Shown: in pieces, positions 8,527 through 17,462 of the stretch | Layout: each line of letters starts with the position of its first letter | How positions within the stretch are numbered: the stretch's first letter is position 1 | Origin: Pseudomonas prosekii | GTDB taxonomy: Bacteria > Pseudomonadota > Gammaproteobacteria > Pseudomonadales > Pseudomonadaceae | DNA: 64,000 nt | Assembly: GCF_900105155.1 (NCBI RefSeq) | Contig: NZ_LT629762.1 | Span: forward strand, 1,116,001-1,180,000 | Direction: 5' to 3' | Program-made: the position numbers and the translations under genes | The notes under the pieces: generated by a model | What the model saw: the letters and a program-made list of their open reading frames with translations, nothing else | The model's database searches: none | Told to the model about the DNA's origin: nothing

Positions 8527-10032
8527 ATGAATAACAACAACAAAGAAAAAAGCCTTAGCAGCATTGAAACAAACGGGGTTGAACAGATCCCCGACCATGA
8601 GCGCGACGCCAAACCCAGCGATCTGTTTCGCTTGATCTTCGGCGGCGCCAATACCTTCGCCACTGCGGTACTCGGCAGTTTTCCGGTGTTATTCGGGCTG
8701 TCGTTTCAGGCCGGCGTGTGGGCAATTGTGCTGGGCGTGGTGCTCGGCGCGCTGATTCTGGCGCCGATGGGCCTGTTCGGTCCGCTCAACGGCACCAACA
8801 ACGCCGTGTCTTCCGGTGCGCATTTTGGTGTGCATGGGCGGATTGTCGGCTCGTTTCTGTCGCTGCTGACCGCTATCGCGTTTTTCTCGTTGTCGGTGTG
8901 GAGCTCGGGTGATGCGCTGATCGGTGGCGCCAAACGCCTGATCGGTCTGCCGGAAACCGACCTGACGCTGGGCCTGGCCTACGGTTTGTTCGCGATCCTC
9001 GTGCTGACCGTGTGCATCTACGGTTTCCGCTTCATGTTGTGGGTCAATCGCATCGCGGTATGGGCCGCCAGCCTGTTGTTCCTGCTCGGCATCTTTGCTT
9101 TCGCGCCGACCTTCGACAGCCAGTTCGCCGGCACCGTCGCGGTCGGTCAGGCGGGTTTCTGGGCAGCCTTCATCGGTGCCGCGCTGGTGGCCATGAGTAA
9201 TCCGATTTCCTTCGGCGCTTTCCTCGGCGACTGGTCGCGCTACATCCCGCGAGAAACGCCGAAGGCTCGGATCATGCTGGCGGTGATTGGCGCGCAACTC
9301 GCAACATTGATCCCGTTCCTGTTCGGCCTCGCCACCGCGACCATCGTTGCGATCAAGGCACCGGACTACATCGCCGCGAACAATTACGTCGGCGGCCTGC
9401 TGGCAGTTTCGCCGAGCTGGTTCTTCCTGCCGGTGTGCCTGATCGCGGTGATCGGCGGCATGTCGACCGGCACCACTTCCCTCTATGGCACCGGCCTGGA
9501 CATGTCCAGCGTGTTCCCGCGCGTGTTGTCGCGGGTCAAAGCGACGTTGCTGATCGGCGTGATGTCGATCGCTTTCATCTTCATCGGGCGCTTTGCCGCC
9601 AACCTGGTGCAAAGCGTCTCGACCTTCGCTGTGCTGATCATCACCTGCACCACGCCTTGGATGGTGATCATGATCATCGGCCTCGTTGTGCGTCGCGGAT
9701 TCTATTGCCCGGACGACCTGCAAGTGTTCACTCGCGGCGAAAAAGGTGGGCGTTACTGGTTCACCCACGGCTGGAACTGGCGCGGTCTGGGCGCGTGGAT
9801 CCCGAGTGCGCTAGTGGGTTTGTGCTTCGTCAACCTGCCGGGGCAGTTCGTCGGTGTGCTCGGCGATCTGGCCGGCGGCATCGACATCAGCTTGCCGGTG
9901 ACTTTGGGACTGGCGTCGCTGGTGTACCTGGCGCTGCTGAGTATGTTTCCGGAACCACGGGAAGTGTTCGGCCCGAAGGATGCTCGCAGCAAGGGAGCCG
10001 CCCCCGAGCCTGAACTGCGACAAGCCGCCTGA
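8527..10032 (+). CDS. NCS1-family permease (cytosine/purine/hydantoin type)
   Basis: 501 residues with about 12 hydrophobic helices. The start (ATG with GGAG about 7 bp upstream) is followed by a polar N-terminus and then LIFGGANTFATAVLGSFPV, typical of NCS1 symporters. The motif SNPISFGAFLGDWSRY corresponds to the conserved NCS1 region for substrate and cation binding. It sits in the gbu operon as PA1419 does, so it may import a guanidino compound or a related nitrogenous solute across the inner membrane. Substrate is inferred. Confidence 0.85.
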   Translation: MNNNNKEKSLSSIETNGVEQIPDHERDAKPSDLFRLIFGGANTFATAVLGSFPVLFGLSFQAGVWAIVLGVVLGALILAPMGLFGPLNGTNNAVSSGAHFGVHGRIVGSFLSLLTAIAFFSLSVWSSGDALIGGAKRLIGLPETDLTLGLAYGLFAILVLTVCIYGFRFMLWVNRIAVWAASLLFLLGIFAFAPTFDSQFAGTVAVGQAGFWAAFIGAALVAMSNPISFGAFLGDWSRYIPRETPKARIMLAVIGAQLATLIPFLFGLATATIVAIKAPDYIAANNYVGGLLAVSPSWFFLPVCLIAVIGGMSTGTTSLYGTGLDMSSVFPRVLSRVKATLLIGVMSIAFIFIGRFAANLVQSVSTFAVLIITCTTPWMVIMIIGLVVRRGFYCPDDLQVFTRGEKGGRYWFTHGWNWRGLGAWIPSALVGLCFVNLPGQFVGVLGDLAGGIDISLPVTLGLASLVYLALLSMFPEPREVFGPKDARSKGAAPEPELRQAA

Positions 10033-10043
10033 CCAACGAATGA

Positions 10044-10136
10044 CCTGTAGGAGCAAGGCTTGCCCGCGAAGAACGATCACGCGCTCAGTCTGACCGACCG
10101 CGCAGCCCCCTTCGCGGGCAGGCCTCGCTCCTACGG
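10044..10136. repeat. REP doublet, GTAGGAGC(G/A)AGGCTTGCCCGCGAA class
   Basis: Inverted REP pair with GTAG feet between the NCS1 permease and the Na+/solute symporter genes, both on the plus strand. It may lower or separate expression of the distal gene. Arms are imperfect in the middle. Confidence 0.88.
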
Positions 10137-10186
10137 GAACTGAATTTCAGCCTCACCATAAAAAAGACAATCGGAGACACGCCACC

Positions 10187-11566
10187 ATGGCCCTGGATTT
10201 ATTCGTCGTCCTCATCTACGCCGCCGCGATGCTTGTGCTCGGTTACTTCGGCATGCGCAAAGCCAAGACCAACGAAGATTACCTCGTCGCCGGTCGCAAC
10301 CTCGGCCCCACGCTGTATATGGGCACCATGGCCGCCACCGTGCTGGGCGGTGCGTCGACCGTCGGCACCGTGCGCCTGGGCTACGTGCATGGCATTTCCG
10401 GTTTCTGGCTGTGCGCCGCGCTGGGTTGCGGGATTGTTGCGCTGAACCTGTTCCTCGCCAAACCGCTGCTCAAACTGAAGATTTACACCGTTACCCAAGT
10501 CCTGGAAAAACGCTATAACCCGATGGCCCGCTCGGCGAGCGCGGCGATCATGCTGGCCTACGCGCTGATGATCGGCGTGACCTCGATCCTCGCAATCGGC
10601 ACCGTGCTGCAAGTTCTGTTCAACTTGCCGTTCTGGATGTCGGTGCTGCTCGGTGGTGGTGTAGTGGTGGTTTACTCCGCGATCGGCGGCATGTGGTCGC
10701 TGACCCTGACCGACATCGTCCAGTTCGTGATCAAGACCGTCGGCCTGATGTTTATCCTGTTGCCGATCTGCCTGTACCGCGTCGGCGGCTGGGATGAATT
10801 GGTGCTGAAACTGCCATCGACCGCGTTCAATTTCACCACGATCGGTTGGGACACGATCATCACGTACTTCATGATCTACTTCTTCGGGATCCTGATCGGC
10901 CAGGACATCTGGCAGCGCGTGTTCACGGTCAAAACCGCAAAAATCGCCCAGTACGCCGGCACCTTCGCAGGCTTCTACTGCATTCTCTACGGCCTCGCCT
11001 GCGCATTGATCGGCATGGCCGCTCACGTGCTGATTCCGGACCTGGACAACGTCAACAACGCCTTCGCCGCCATCGTCAAACTGTCCTTGCCGGACGGCAT
11101 CCGTGGCTTGGTGATCGCCGCCGCACTGGCCGCGATGATGTCCACCGCCAGCGCCGGTCTGCTCGCCGCCTCCACCACGTTGACCGAAGACCTGCTGCCA
11201 AAACTGCGGGGCGGCAAGCAGTCGAGCCTGGGCATCAACCGCCTGTTCACCCTGCTGACCGGTATCGCTGTCCTCGGGATTGCGCTGGTGGTCAACGACG
11301 TGATCAGCGCGCTGACGCTGGCTTACAACCTGTTGGTCGGCGGCATGCTGATTCCGTTAATGGGCGCGATCTTCTGGAAACGCGCGACCACCTCCGGCGC
11401 CATCGCCAGCATGGGCCTGGGTTTCGCAACGGCGCTGATCTTCATGGTCAAGGACGGTTTCGACGCCAACACGCCGATCTACTACAGCCTCGGCGTGAGT
11501 CTGGTGAGTTTCGTGGTGGTGAGTCTGCTGTCGCGTCGCCCGGCAGTAGTGGCGAGCGCTGCGTAA
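10187..11566 (+). CDS. Sodium:solute symporter (SSS family)
   Basis: 459 residues and about 13 membrane segments, the normal SSS (LeuT-fold) form. The N-terminal stretch GYFGMRKAKTNEDYLVAGRNLG and the later AAALAAMMSTASAGLLAASTTLTEDL are family signatures; the latter helix contributes to the Na2 site. It corresponds in position to PA1418 of the P. aeruginosa gbu region. A REP doublet lies between it and the permease, and a strong terminator follows. It likely imports a guanidino or amino compound together with Na+. Confidence 0.88.
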   Translation: MALDLFVVLIYAAAMLVLGYFGMRKAKTNEDYLVAGRNLGPTLYMGTMAATVLGGASTVGTVRLGYVHGISGFWLCAALGCGIVALNLFLAKPLLKLKIYTVTQVLEKRYNPMARSASAAIMLAYALMIGVTSILAIGTVLQVLFNLPFWMSVLLGGGVVVVYSAIGGMWSLTLTDIVQFVIKTVGLMFILLPICLYRVGGWDELVLKLPSTAFNFTTIGWDTIITYFMIYFFGILIGQDIWQRVFTVKTAKIAQYAGTFAGFYCILYGLACALIGMAAHVLIPDLDNVNNAFAAIVKLSLPDGIRGLVIAAALAAMMSTASAGLLAASTTLTEDLLPKLRGGKQSSLGINRLFTLLTGIAVLGIALVVNDVISALTLAYNLLVGGMLIPLMGAIFWKRATTSGAIASMGLGFATALIFMVKDGFDANTPIYYSLGVSLVSFVVVSLLSRRPAVVASAA

Positions 11567-11594
11567 GGCTTGTAACGACTTGATGTTTTCTTCG

Positions 11595-11630
11595 ACGGGT
11601 GTGGCGTCGGTTGCCACACCCGTTTTTTTT
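11595..11630 (+). terminator. Intrinsic terminator of the gbu operon
   Basis: The arms ACGGGTGTGGC and GCCACACCCGT enclose a short loop and are followed by eight T residues, 29 bp after the symporter stop codon. Confidence 0.92.
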
Positions 11631-11703
11631 CGTCTGAAGAAAACTGAGGGAATGGGAGCAGATGTCTGTTGAATATCAGCCAGCGCTAGACACAACGCGC
11701 ACC

Positions 11704-11834
11704 TGTAGCAGCTGCCGAGCACCGCGAGGCTGCGTTCGGCAACAACGTCGTCGTGAAAATGGAATTCAAGTGCGCCAGGTTCGGCGACTGCTGCGCAGTC
11801 GAACGCAGCCTCGCGGTGCTCGGCAGCTGCTACA
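11704..11834. repeat. REP doublet, TGTAGCAGCTGCCGAGC class
   Basis: Long inverted pair: the left arm TGTAGCAGCTGCCGAGCACC.. GAGGCTGCGTTCGGC is repeated in reverse complement at the right end. It lies between the gbu terminator and the convergent small gene at 11868. A second member of this class is at 62299-62467. Confidence 0.88.
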
Positions 11835-11867
11835 AAACGGTGCTGGCAGCTGCGGGAGATGGGGCCC

Positions 11868-11996
11868 TTAGCGGCGGCGCGGTTGGCGTCGGCGCTGTTC
11901 GTCGTCCGTGCGGATTGGCACAGGTTGCATAGGCGGTTCAATCAGACCGAGTGCAACACCCAGATCGTGCAGCCAGTTTTCGATTTTCTCTTTCAT
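11868..11996 (-). CDS. PA1414-like small protein, 42 residues
   Basis: A 42-residue protein (MKEKIENWLHDLGVALGLIE at the start, Arg-rich tail RRRQPRRR). AAGGGGG about 5 bp before the ATG decides this start over longer upstream codons. It lies between the gbu cluster and a LysR gene, the position of PA1414 in P. aeruginosa. The short amphipathic N-terminal helix and basic tail are visible, but no function can be assigned to the peptide. From memory, the P. aeruginosa locus produces a highly expressed oxygen-responsive RNA (SicX), so this locus too may act partly as RNA; that is inference. Confidence 0.7.
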   Translation of the reverse strand: MKEKIENWLHDLGVALGLIEPPMQPVPIRTDDEQRRRQPRRR

Positions 11997-12135
11997 GGTG
12001 CCCCCTTCAGGGTAGTGCCGAGTGGCGAAAATTCTGTAGCCACTTCGCACTGATAATAGTCCGAAGTCCTACGCAATGCTCGCCGAAGATCGCAATGATC
12101 TGTTACTGAATTGATCAAAATTATTGACCGATAGT

Positions 12136-13041
12136 TCAAGCCGTCGCCAAAGCCTGTGGTAGCGCTGTTGGATAAACCAACTGCTGCTGCTCCAGCCACG
12201 CGTTCAAATTCGCGCCGAGCATGCCTTTGCGCCACATCAGCCACGTCGTGGCGCTGGCGAACGGCTCGGCCAGCGGGTGCACCGCGACGCTCTCACGGCC
12301 CGGCAGGCTGGCGAGCATCGACTCCGACATCAGCGCCACACCAGAACCGGCAATCACGCACGCGAGCATGCCTGGGTACGATTCAATCTCGATTGCTCGC
12401 CCCATCGCCGCGCGGTCATGGGCGAACCACGCTTCGAGGCGCATCCGGTACGAACAACCCTGGCGAAAAGTAAACACCGAGCGCCCTTCCACATCCAGCG
12501 CACTGCGGATCGGCGGATGATCGGCCTCGCTGATCAGCACCAGCCGTTCGTCGCACAGCGGCACACCGTCGAGCCCGGCGAGTTCCAGCGGACCGTCCAC
12601 CAGCGCCGCATCGAGGCGCCCGGTGAGCAGACCTTCAAGCAATTCGCCGCTGGGGCCGGACTGCACTTGCAGGTTCACCGCCGGATAAGTGCGGTGATAA
12701 CGCGCGAGCAATCCCGGCAGGTGAATCGCCGCCGTGCTGTACATGGTGCCGAGCACAAAGTCGCCGGCCGGTTGCCCGCCCTGCACTGCCGCGCTGGCTT
12801 CGTCATGCAAGGCAAACAGCTTGGCGGTGTAGTCCAGCAAGACTTTTCCTGCAGGTGACAGCTGCAAACGCTGACGCTCACGGAGGAAAAGCTCTACGCC
12901 GAGTTGCTCTTCCAGTTGTTTAAGGCGCGTCGACAGATTCGACGGCACTCGGTGCAGGCGTTCGGCGGCGCGGGTGATCGAGCCTTCCTGAGCCACTGCC
13001 TGAAAGATCCGCAATTGGCTGAATTCCACGACCCTCTCCAA
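12136..13041 (-). CDS. LysR-type transcriptional regulator
   Basis: 301 residues with the LysR winged HTH at residues 6-63 (EGSITRAAERLHRVPSNLSTRLKQLEEQLG) and a substrate-binding-like C-terminal domain. It is divergent from the MFS exporter gene starting 92 bp away and so probably controls it. It matches the PA1413 position relative to the gbu cluster and the PA1414-like gene. The effector is unknown. Confidence 0.85.
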   Translation of the reverse strand: MERVVEFSQLRIFQAVAQEGSITRAAERLHRVPSNLSTRLKQLEEQLGVELFLRERQRLQLSPAGKVLLDYTAKLFALHDEASAAVQGGQPAGDFVLGTMYSTAAIHLPGLLARYHRTYPAVNLQVQSGPSGELLEGLLTGRLDAALVDGPLELAGLDGVPLCDERLVLISEADHPPIRSALDVEGRSVFTFRQGCSYRMRLEAWFAHDRAAMGRAIEIESYPGMLACVIAGSGVALMSESMLASLPGRESVAVHPLAEPFASATTWLMWRKGMLGANLNAWLEQQQLVYPTALPQALATA

Positions 13042-13133
13042 ATCAGAACAAGTTGCTCACTATTATTCATTTTTAAAGAAAGTCAATCAGTCCTAGCCTG
13101 ACGGTCATCGATCCAATTGCAGGAGTGCCGACC

Positions 13134-14327
13134 ATGAGTCCGCTGATTCGCTTATCCGCCAGCTTCATAGCACTGATGATGGCCATGGGCATCGGGCGTT
13201 TCGCCCTTACGCCGCAACTGCCGCACTTGCTCAGCGAAGGTCAGATCGACCTGACCGCCGCTGGTCTGATTGCTGCGGCCAACTACCTCGGCTACTTCGT
13301 AGGTGCGGTGGACGCGATGTTTGCGCGGCGTCACCACCACGTGAGGCTGCGACTGCTCGGCGGTTTGTGGTTGTGCGTGCTGCTGACGCTGGCATCGTTC
13401 TGGGCCGACGGCTTTTGGTCGCACCTTGTTTTGCGTTTCGGCACCGGCGTGGCCAGCGCCTGGGTGCTGGTGATGATCTCGGCGTTAAGCCAGCCGTTAG
13501 CCGCTGCGGCTGGCCGTCCTCGGTTGGGCGCGCTGGTATTCGCCGGACCAGGTCTGGGGATTTTTCTCACAGGTTTGTTGGCATTGGGCTCACACCTGCT
13601 GGGGCAAACCTCCGCCACTTTGTGGTTGGTGTATGCCGCCGTCGCGCTGGTCATGCTGTTGGGCATTTTGCCGTTCCTGCCGCAACCGGCAGCCACGGTC
13701 AGCTCGGCACCGACCGTCAGCACTGCGGGCAATCAAGGCATTGCTCGCCTCGGCGTGATCTACGCGCTGTACGGTTTGGGCTACATCATCCCGGCGACCT
13801 TTCTCTCGCAGATGGCCAACGCGCAGTTCAGTGGCCAGCCCCATGGGCAGTGGATGGCGGACTTGTTCTGGCCGTGCTTCGGCCTCGCCGCGGCGATTGG
13901 CGTTGTACTCGTCAGTCTTCGTCGGCACAACCCGAATGCCACGCGGCACTGGCTGATGGCGACTTTGTGGCTGCAAGGATTCGGGGTATTTGCCTGCTTA
14001 TTGGGCAGCGGCCTGGGCCTCGCGCTGGGCGTGATCCTTTGCGGCGGGCCGTTCCTGGCGTGCATGCAACTGGTGATGCAACGCTCGCGGGAATTGGCGC
14101 CGCACGCCACCCAACGCAACGCCGGATTGCTCACCGCATGCTTTGCCCTGGGTCAGCTCGCCGGGCCGCTGCTCGCCGCCATCAGCAGCCATTTCAGCGG
14201 TGGTTTGCAACCAGCGCTGGTGGTCGCCGGCAGCGGCTTGTTGATTGCCGGCGGCTTGTCGCTGAGCCCGCTCAGTTCTGGCCGAGGGCTTTGCGCAAAC
14301 GACGGCGAACCCACTGCTCAGCGCTGA
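13134..14327 (+). CDS. MFS transporter, YbfB/YjiJ family
   Basis: About 397 residues with some 12 transmembrane helices. The N-terminus MAMGIGRFALTPQLPHLL is characteristic of the YbfB/YjiJ MFS family. ATG at 13134 is chosen over the GTG at 13125 because AGGAG ends 8 bp before it. It is divergent from a LysR gene, the common layout of a regulated efflux pump. Its 3' end overlaps the convergent EamA gene by 56 bp. Substrate is unknown. Confidence 0.85.
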   Translation: MSPLIRLSASFIALMMAMGIGRFALTPQLPHLLSEGQIDLTAAGLIAAANYLGYFVGAVDAMFARRHHHVRLRLLGGLWLCVLLTLASFWADGFWSHLVLRFGTGVASAWVLVMISALSQPLAAAAGRPRLGALVFAGPGLGIFLTGLLALGSHLLGQTSATLWLVYAAVALVMLLGILPFLPQPAATVSSAPTVSTAGNQGIARLGVIYALYGLGYIIPATFLSQMANAQFSGQPHGQWMADLFWPCFGLAAAIGVVLVSLRRHNPNATRHWLMATLWLQGFGVFACLLGSGLGLALGVILCGGPFLACMQLVMQRSRELAPHATQRNAGLLTACFALGQLAGPLLAAISSHFSGGLQPALVVAGSGLLIAGGLSLSPLSSGRGLCANDGEPTAQR

Positions 14328-15204
14328 CAAATGTGATGCCGAGCAGCACCAGCACCGCGCCGATCACAAAGTTCAGGCTTAACTCTTCGCCCAGCAGCAC
14401 CACGCCAAACGTGACGCCGAACAACGGCGTCATGAACGAAAACACCGCCAGGTTGGCCGCCAGATAACGGCGCAGCAACCAGAACCAGGTCAGGTAACTG
14501 AAGAACGACACCACCAGCCCCTGGAACAGCACGCTGGCCACCGCCACGGTGGTCAGGCTGACGTGGGTGACTTGGCCGCTGAGCACCGCGATCAGCAACA
14601 AGCCGACAAAACCGACGATCAATTGATAGAACAAGGTCAGCGTTACCGGCGCTTCCGACAGGCGTGAGGCCCGCACCACCACGGTGGTCGCGCCCCACGC
14701 CGCGCCGGCCAGTACGCCCAACGCATCGCCGAGCAACATGCGCCGGTCGAGGTTGTCCCACGACACGCCGCCAGCGAACGCGATAGCGATCCCGATAAAC
14801 GCGAGCACAATCCCCAGCCATTGCACCGGGCGCAAACGCTCACTCGGCAGCAACCAATGCACGCCCAGCGCGGTGAAAATCGGCGCGGTATAGAGGAACA
14901 CCGACATGTGCGCGGCCGTCGTCAGTTGCAGGCCTTCGGAAATAAACAGGAACTCCAGGCCGAACAGCCCGCCGGCGAGTAGTCCACCGCGCCAGGTATG
15001 GCTGACTTGATCCCAACCACCCTTCCAGCAGATGAGAATTCCTACAAGCAACGCGGAAATTCCCGAGCGCCCGGCGGCTTGCATGACCGGCGCGATGTCC
15101 GGCGCCGCCCATTTGATCATCACTTGCTGCACGCCCCAGATCAGGCACAGCCCGAGCATCACTTGCAGGGCAAAGCCATCGGCGCTACGCCTTGTAACGC
15201 TCAC
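14272..15204 (-). CDS. EamA/DMT-family transporter
   Basis: About 310 residues with ten hydrophobic helices in two EamA repeats (GLCLIWGVQQVMIKW and VLAGAAWGATTVVVRAS). GTG at 15204 is preferred because GAGGTG lies just upstream; a TTG seven codons earlier gives a longer form. Probable drug, amino-acid or metabolite exporter of the inner membrane. The last 56 bp overlap the convergent MFS gene, so long transcripts would be antisense to one another. Confidence 0.85.
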   Translation of the reverse strand: MSVTRRSADGFALQVMLGLCLIWGVQQVMIKWAAPDIAPVMQAAGRSGISALLVGILICWKGGWDQVSHTWRGGLLAGGLFGLEFLFISEGLQLTTAAHMSVFLYTAPIFTALGVHWLLPSERLRPVQWLGIVLAFIGIAIAFAGGVSWDNLDRRMLLGDALGVLAGAAWGATTVVVRASRLSEAPVTLTLFYQLIVGFVGLLLIAVLSGQVTHVSLTTVAVASVLFQGLVVSFFSYLTWFWLLRRYLAANLAVFSFMTPLFGVTFGVVLLGEELSLNFVIGAVLVLLGITFVSAEQWVRRRLRKALGQN

Positions 15205-15374
15205 CGGAACACCTCGACAACACAATCCATGGCAGTCACTCGACAGTCAAAACAAAGCCCCGGCGTGCCTGTTGACCAGGCATCGCCGGGGCGAAAAATG
15301 TGTGCTGTCGATTATTAACCAGTTGGCCGGAAAAAGCCGCCTGCAAGCACTGCTGTTGTCGCGCGCAAGATGGC

Positions 15375-15767
15375 TTACAGCGCTTTGCGCGCAAGCCAAT
15401 ATCCGGCAACGCAAGCAAGGCAAGTTGCCAACGTGCCCCACGCCATGTCCATCAACGCCAGTTGCGCGGGCCAGCCATTCAATGTCGCCCAGTTGGTCAA
15501 GTCATACGTGCCGTACGCCACCAGCCCCAACAATGCGCCGAGCCGCGCCGCGCGTTGCCAGCTCTGCGCCGGCAACACGACAAACACCACGCATCCAACG
15601 ATATACAACAGATAGAACGCCGCTGCCGGGACCAGCAGCGGTTGTTCGAGCATCAGCGAACCGAGCAGCGCGTGATAGGTCGGCGCCATCAATACGCCAA
15701 GCCAGAGGCCGTCGAGCAGCAGAAACGCCAGCAGGGTGCCGACGTAAGCGAACAGGATTTTTTTCAT
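15375..15767 (-). CDS. DUF2177-family membrane protein
   Basis: 130 residues with four predicted transmembrane helices. The start MKKILFAYVGTLLAFLLLDG and later GLVAYGTYDLTNWATL match DUF2177, a family of small inner-membrane proteins without known function. It is monocistronic, lying between an exporter and the CvfB-like gene. Confidence 0.82.
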   Translation of the reverse strand: MKKILFAYVGTLLAFLLLDGLWLGVLMAPTYHALLGSLMLEQPLLVPAAAFYLLYIVGCVVFVVLPAQSWQRAARLGALLGLVAYGTYDLTNWATLNGWPAQLALMDMAWGTLATCLACVAGYWLARKAL

Positions 15768-15845
15768 CAGACCGACCTCAAGTGAACACCGGCGCGGGAG
15801 CAGCGTTTTACTGGTCCTGCATGTTCTACATGGGCCGGTGCGAGG

Positions 15846-16682
15846 TCAGCTTAGTTCAATGCGATCCGCGTGAATGACGATCTGGCCGTTCTTGTACAAC
15901 GCGCCGATGGCCTTCTTGAAGTTGCCTTTGCTGACCCCGAACATGCTGCTGATCAAGGTCGGATCGCTCTTGTCGCTGATCGGCAGCGTGCCGTTGTTGT
16001 CGCGCAACTTGGCGAGGATCTTCGAGTTCAGGCTGGTGGCGGCTTCTTCGCCGACCGGTTGCAGGCTCAGGCTGATCTTGCCGTCGCTGCGCACTTCCTT
16101 GATAAAGCCCTTTTCTTCTTTACCGGCGCGCATGAACTTGAAGATTTCGTTCTTGTGAATCAAGCCCCAGTGCTTGTTGTTGATGATGGCCTTGAAGCCC
16201 ATGTCGGTCGCTTCGGCCACCAGCAAATCAACTTCCTGACCCGGCGTGTAGTTGGCCGGCATCTTGTCCAGGTAACGATCGAGGCGCGCAGTCGCGGTGA
16301 TGCGGCGGGTGTGCTTGTCGAGGTATACGTGTACGACCACGTACTCGCCCGCCGTCATCTGGCGTTTTTCTTCGGAGTACGGCAGCAACAGGTCCTTCGG
16401 CAAACCCCAATCGAGGAACACGCCGATGCTGTTGACTTCAACGACTTTCAAACTGGCGAATTCACCGACTTGAACTTTCGGTGTTTCGGTAGTTGCGATA
16501 AGTTTGTCATCGCTGTCCAGATAAACAAAAACGTTGAGCCAATCTTCATCTTCGCTGGGAATATCTTTGGGGATATAACGATTCGGCAGCAGGATTTCGC
16601 CATCCGCGCCGCCGTCCAGATATAAACCGAAGTTAGTGTGTTTAACCACTTGCAAACTGTTGTAGCGCCCGACTAAAGCCAT
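15846..16682 (-). CDS. CvfB-like S1-domain RNA-binding protein
   Basis: 278 residues from the internal ATG, which has GAGG 9 bp upstream; a longer form would start at 16697. Tandem S1-type OB folds are visible (VVKHTNFGLYLDGGADGEILLP and VVEVNSIGVFLDWGLPKDLLLP), then a third (LVAEATDMGFKAIINNKHWGLIHKNE) and a C-terminal winged helix. This is the arrangement of conserved virulence factor B, a cytosolic RNA-binding protein. Its exact targets in Pseudomonas are not known. Confidence 0.85.
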   Translation of the reverse strand: MALVGRYNSLQVVKHTNFGLYLDGGADGEILLPNRYIPKDIPSEDEDWLNVFVYLDSDDKLIATTETPKVQVGEFASLKVVEVNSIGVFLDWGLPKDLLLPYSEEKRQMTAGEYVVVHVYLDKHTRRITATARLDRYLDKMPANYTPGQEVDLLVAEATDMGFKAIINNKHWGLIHKNEIFKFMRAGKEEKGFIKEVRSDGKISLSLQPVGEEAATSLNSKILAKLRDNNGTLPISDKSDPTLISSMFGVSKGNFKKAIGALYKNGQIVIHADRIELS

Positions 16683-16697
16683 TTCCAATACCCTCAT

Positions 16698-17033
16698 TGC
16701 GTGGGCGGCATTCTACCCGGTTTTGCGAGCTGCGTTCGCCACCCGGCCCGGTGGCGCGAGAAAATCCTCTGCAAGCCTTTATTTTGCTGGGCTGCTCGAA
16801 GGTGATACGGCCGCTCGTCCGACGGATTGCTCGGTCTTCATCAATATTTGCTGCTGCGCAGGCGCCACGCGAATCGCCTTGTTGTTATTTAAAACAGCAG
16901 CTTAGGCGGATATTTCGAACAATAATTTGCGAATAATCGAGCAATAGCCTCGGTTATTTCAGGGGGATATTTGCCAAGCAATTGTCAAGTATTTCCTGTA
17001 CTATGCCTGGCCAAGTTAATTTTCTACAGGTTA
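16698..17033. other. Intergenic region without recognised gene
   Basis: About 340 bp between the divergent CvfB-like gene and a small protein gene. The right half is AT-rich (TTGTTGTTATTTAAAACAGC, AACAATAATTTGCG) and should hold the promoters of both genes. No confident -35/-10 pair, RNA gene or ORF was found. Confidence 0.6.
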
Positions 17034-17222
17034 ATGGCCGCCATGCGTGTAAAAGCATCCAACAGCAAAGCAAAGCCAGCTCCAGCCGTTGAAACCAGCG
17101 AATCGATCAACAATCAGATCGCTGCTTTCCTCAAGTCTGGTGGCGAGATCCAGCAAATTGCCAAAGGCGTCAGCGGCCAGACATTCGGCCCGTCCAAGCA
17201 AATCACGCTCGGCAAAAAGTAA
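17034..17222 (+). CDS. Small protein with SutA-like RNA-polymerase-binding motif
   Basis: 62 residues. A Lys/Ala/Pro-rich N-terminus (residues 1-20) precedes SINNQIAAFLKSGGEIQQI, which resembles the central segment of the Pseudomonas RNA-polymerase-binding regulator SutA (FLSRGGKIQEV), but the acidic N-terminal arm of SutA is absent. The start could be ATG 17034 or ATG 17043; neither has ideal ribosome-binding-site spacing. A role as a transcription modulator is only a hypothesis from this motif. Confidence 0.65.
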   Translation: MAAMRVKASNSKAKPAPAVETSESINNQIAAFLKSGGEIQQIAKGVSGQTFGPSKQITLGKK

Positions 17223-17462
17223 GGCCTGCTTCAACTGGTCCATAAGCGCTTTGAGCTTCGAAGCGCTTCGACTGGAACCTCCCCGCAACACTTCTGAACC
17301 ACTCCCGAAACGCCCTCCGCAGCCCGCGCAAAAAACCTCAATATTGCAAAAATCGACGAACGGCCTTCGATGCCGAGCATTCGCCGGTATGCTTGCACAC
17401 GTCTAGATCAAGCGTTTCAGTAGGTTTTTGGTTCCTGCTCCTCGCTGTTCATGGAGTGATGC

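Noticed and set aside
11567..11867. Plus-strand small ORF between the symporter and the small gene
   Set aside because: It runs through a REP doublet and a terminator, so it is not a gene.
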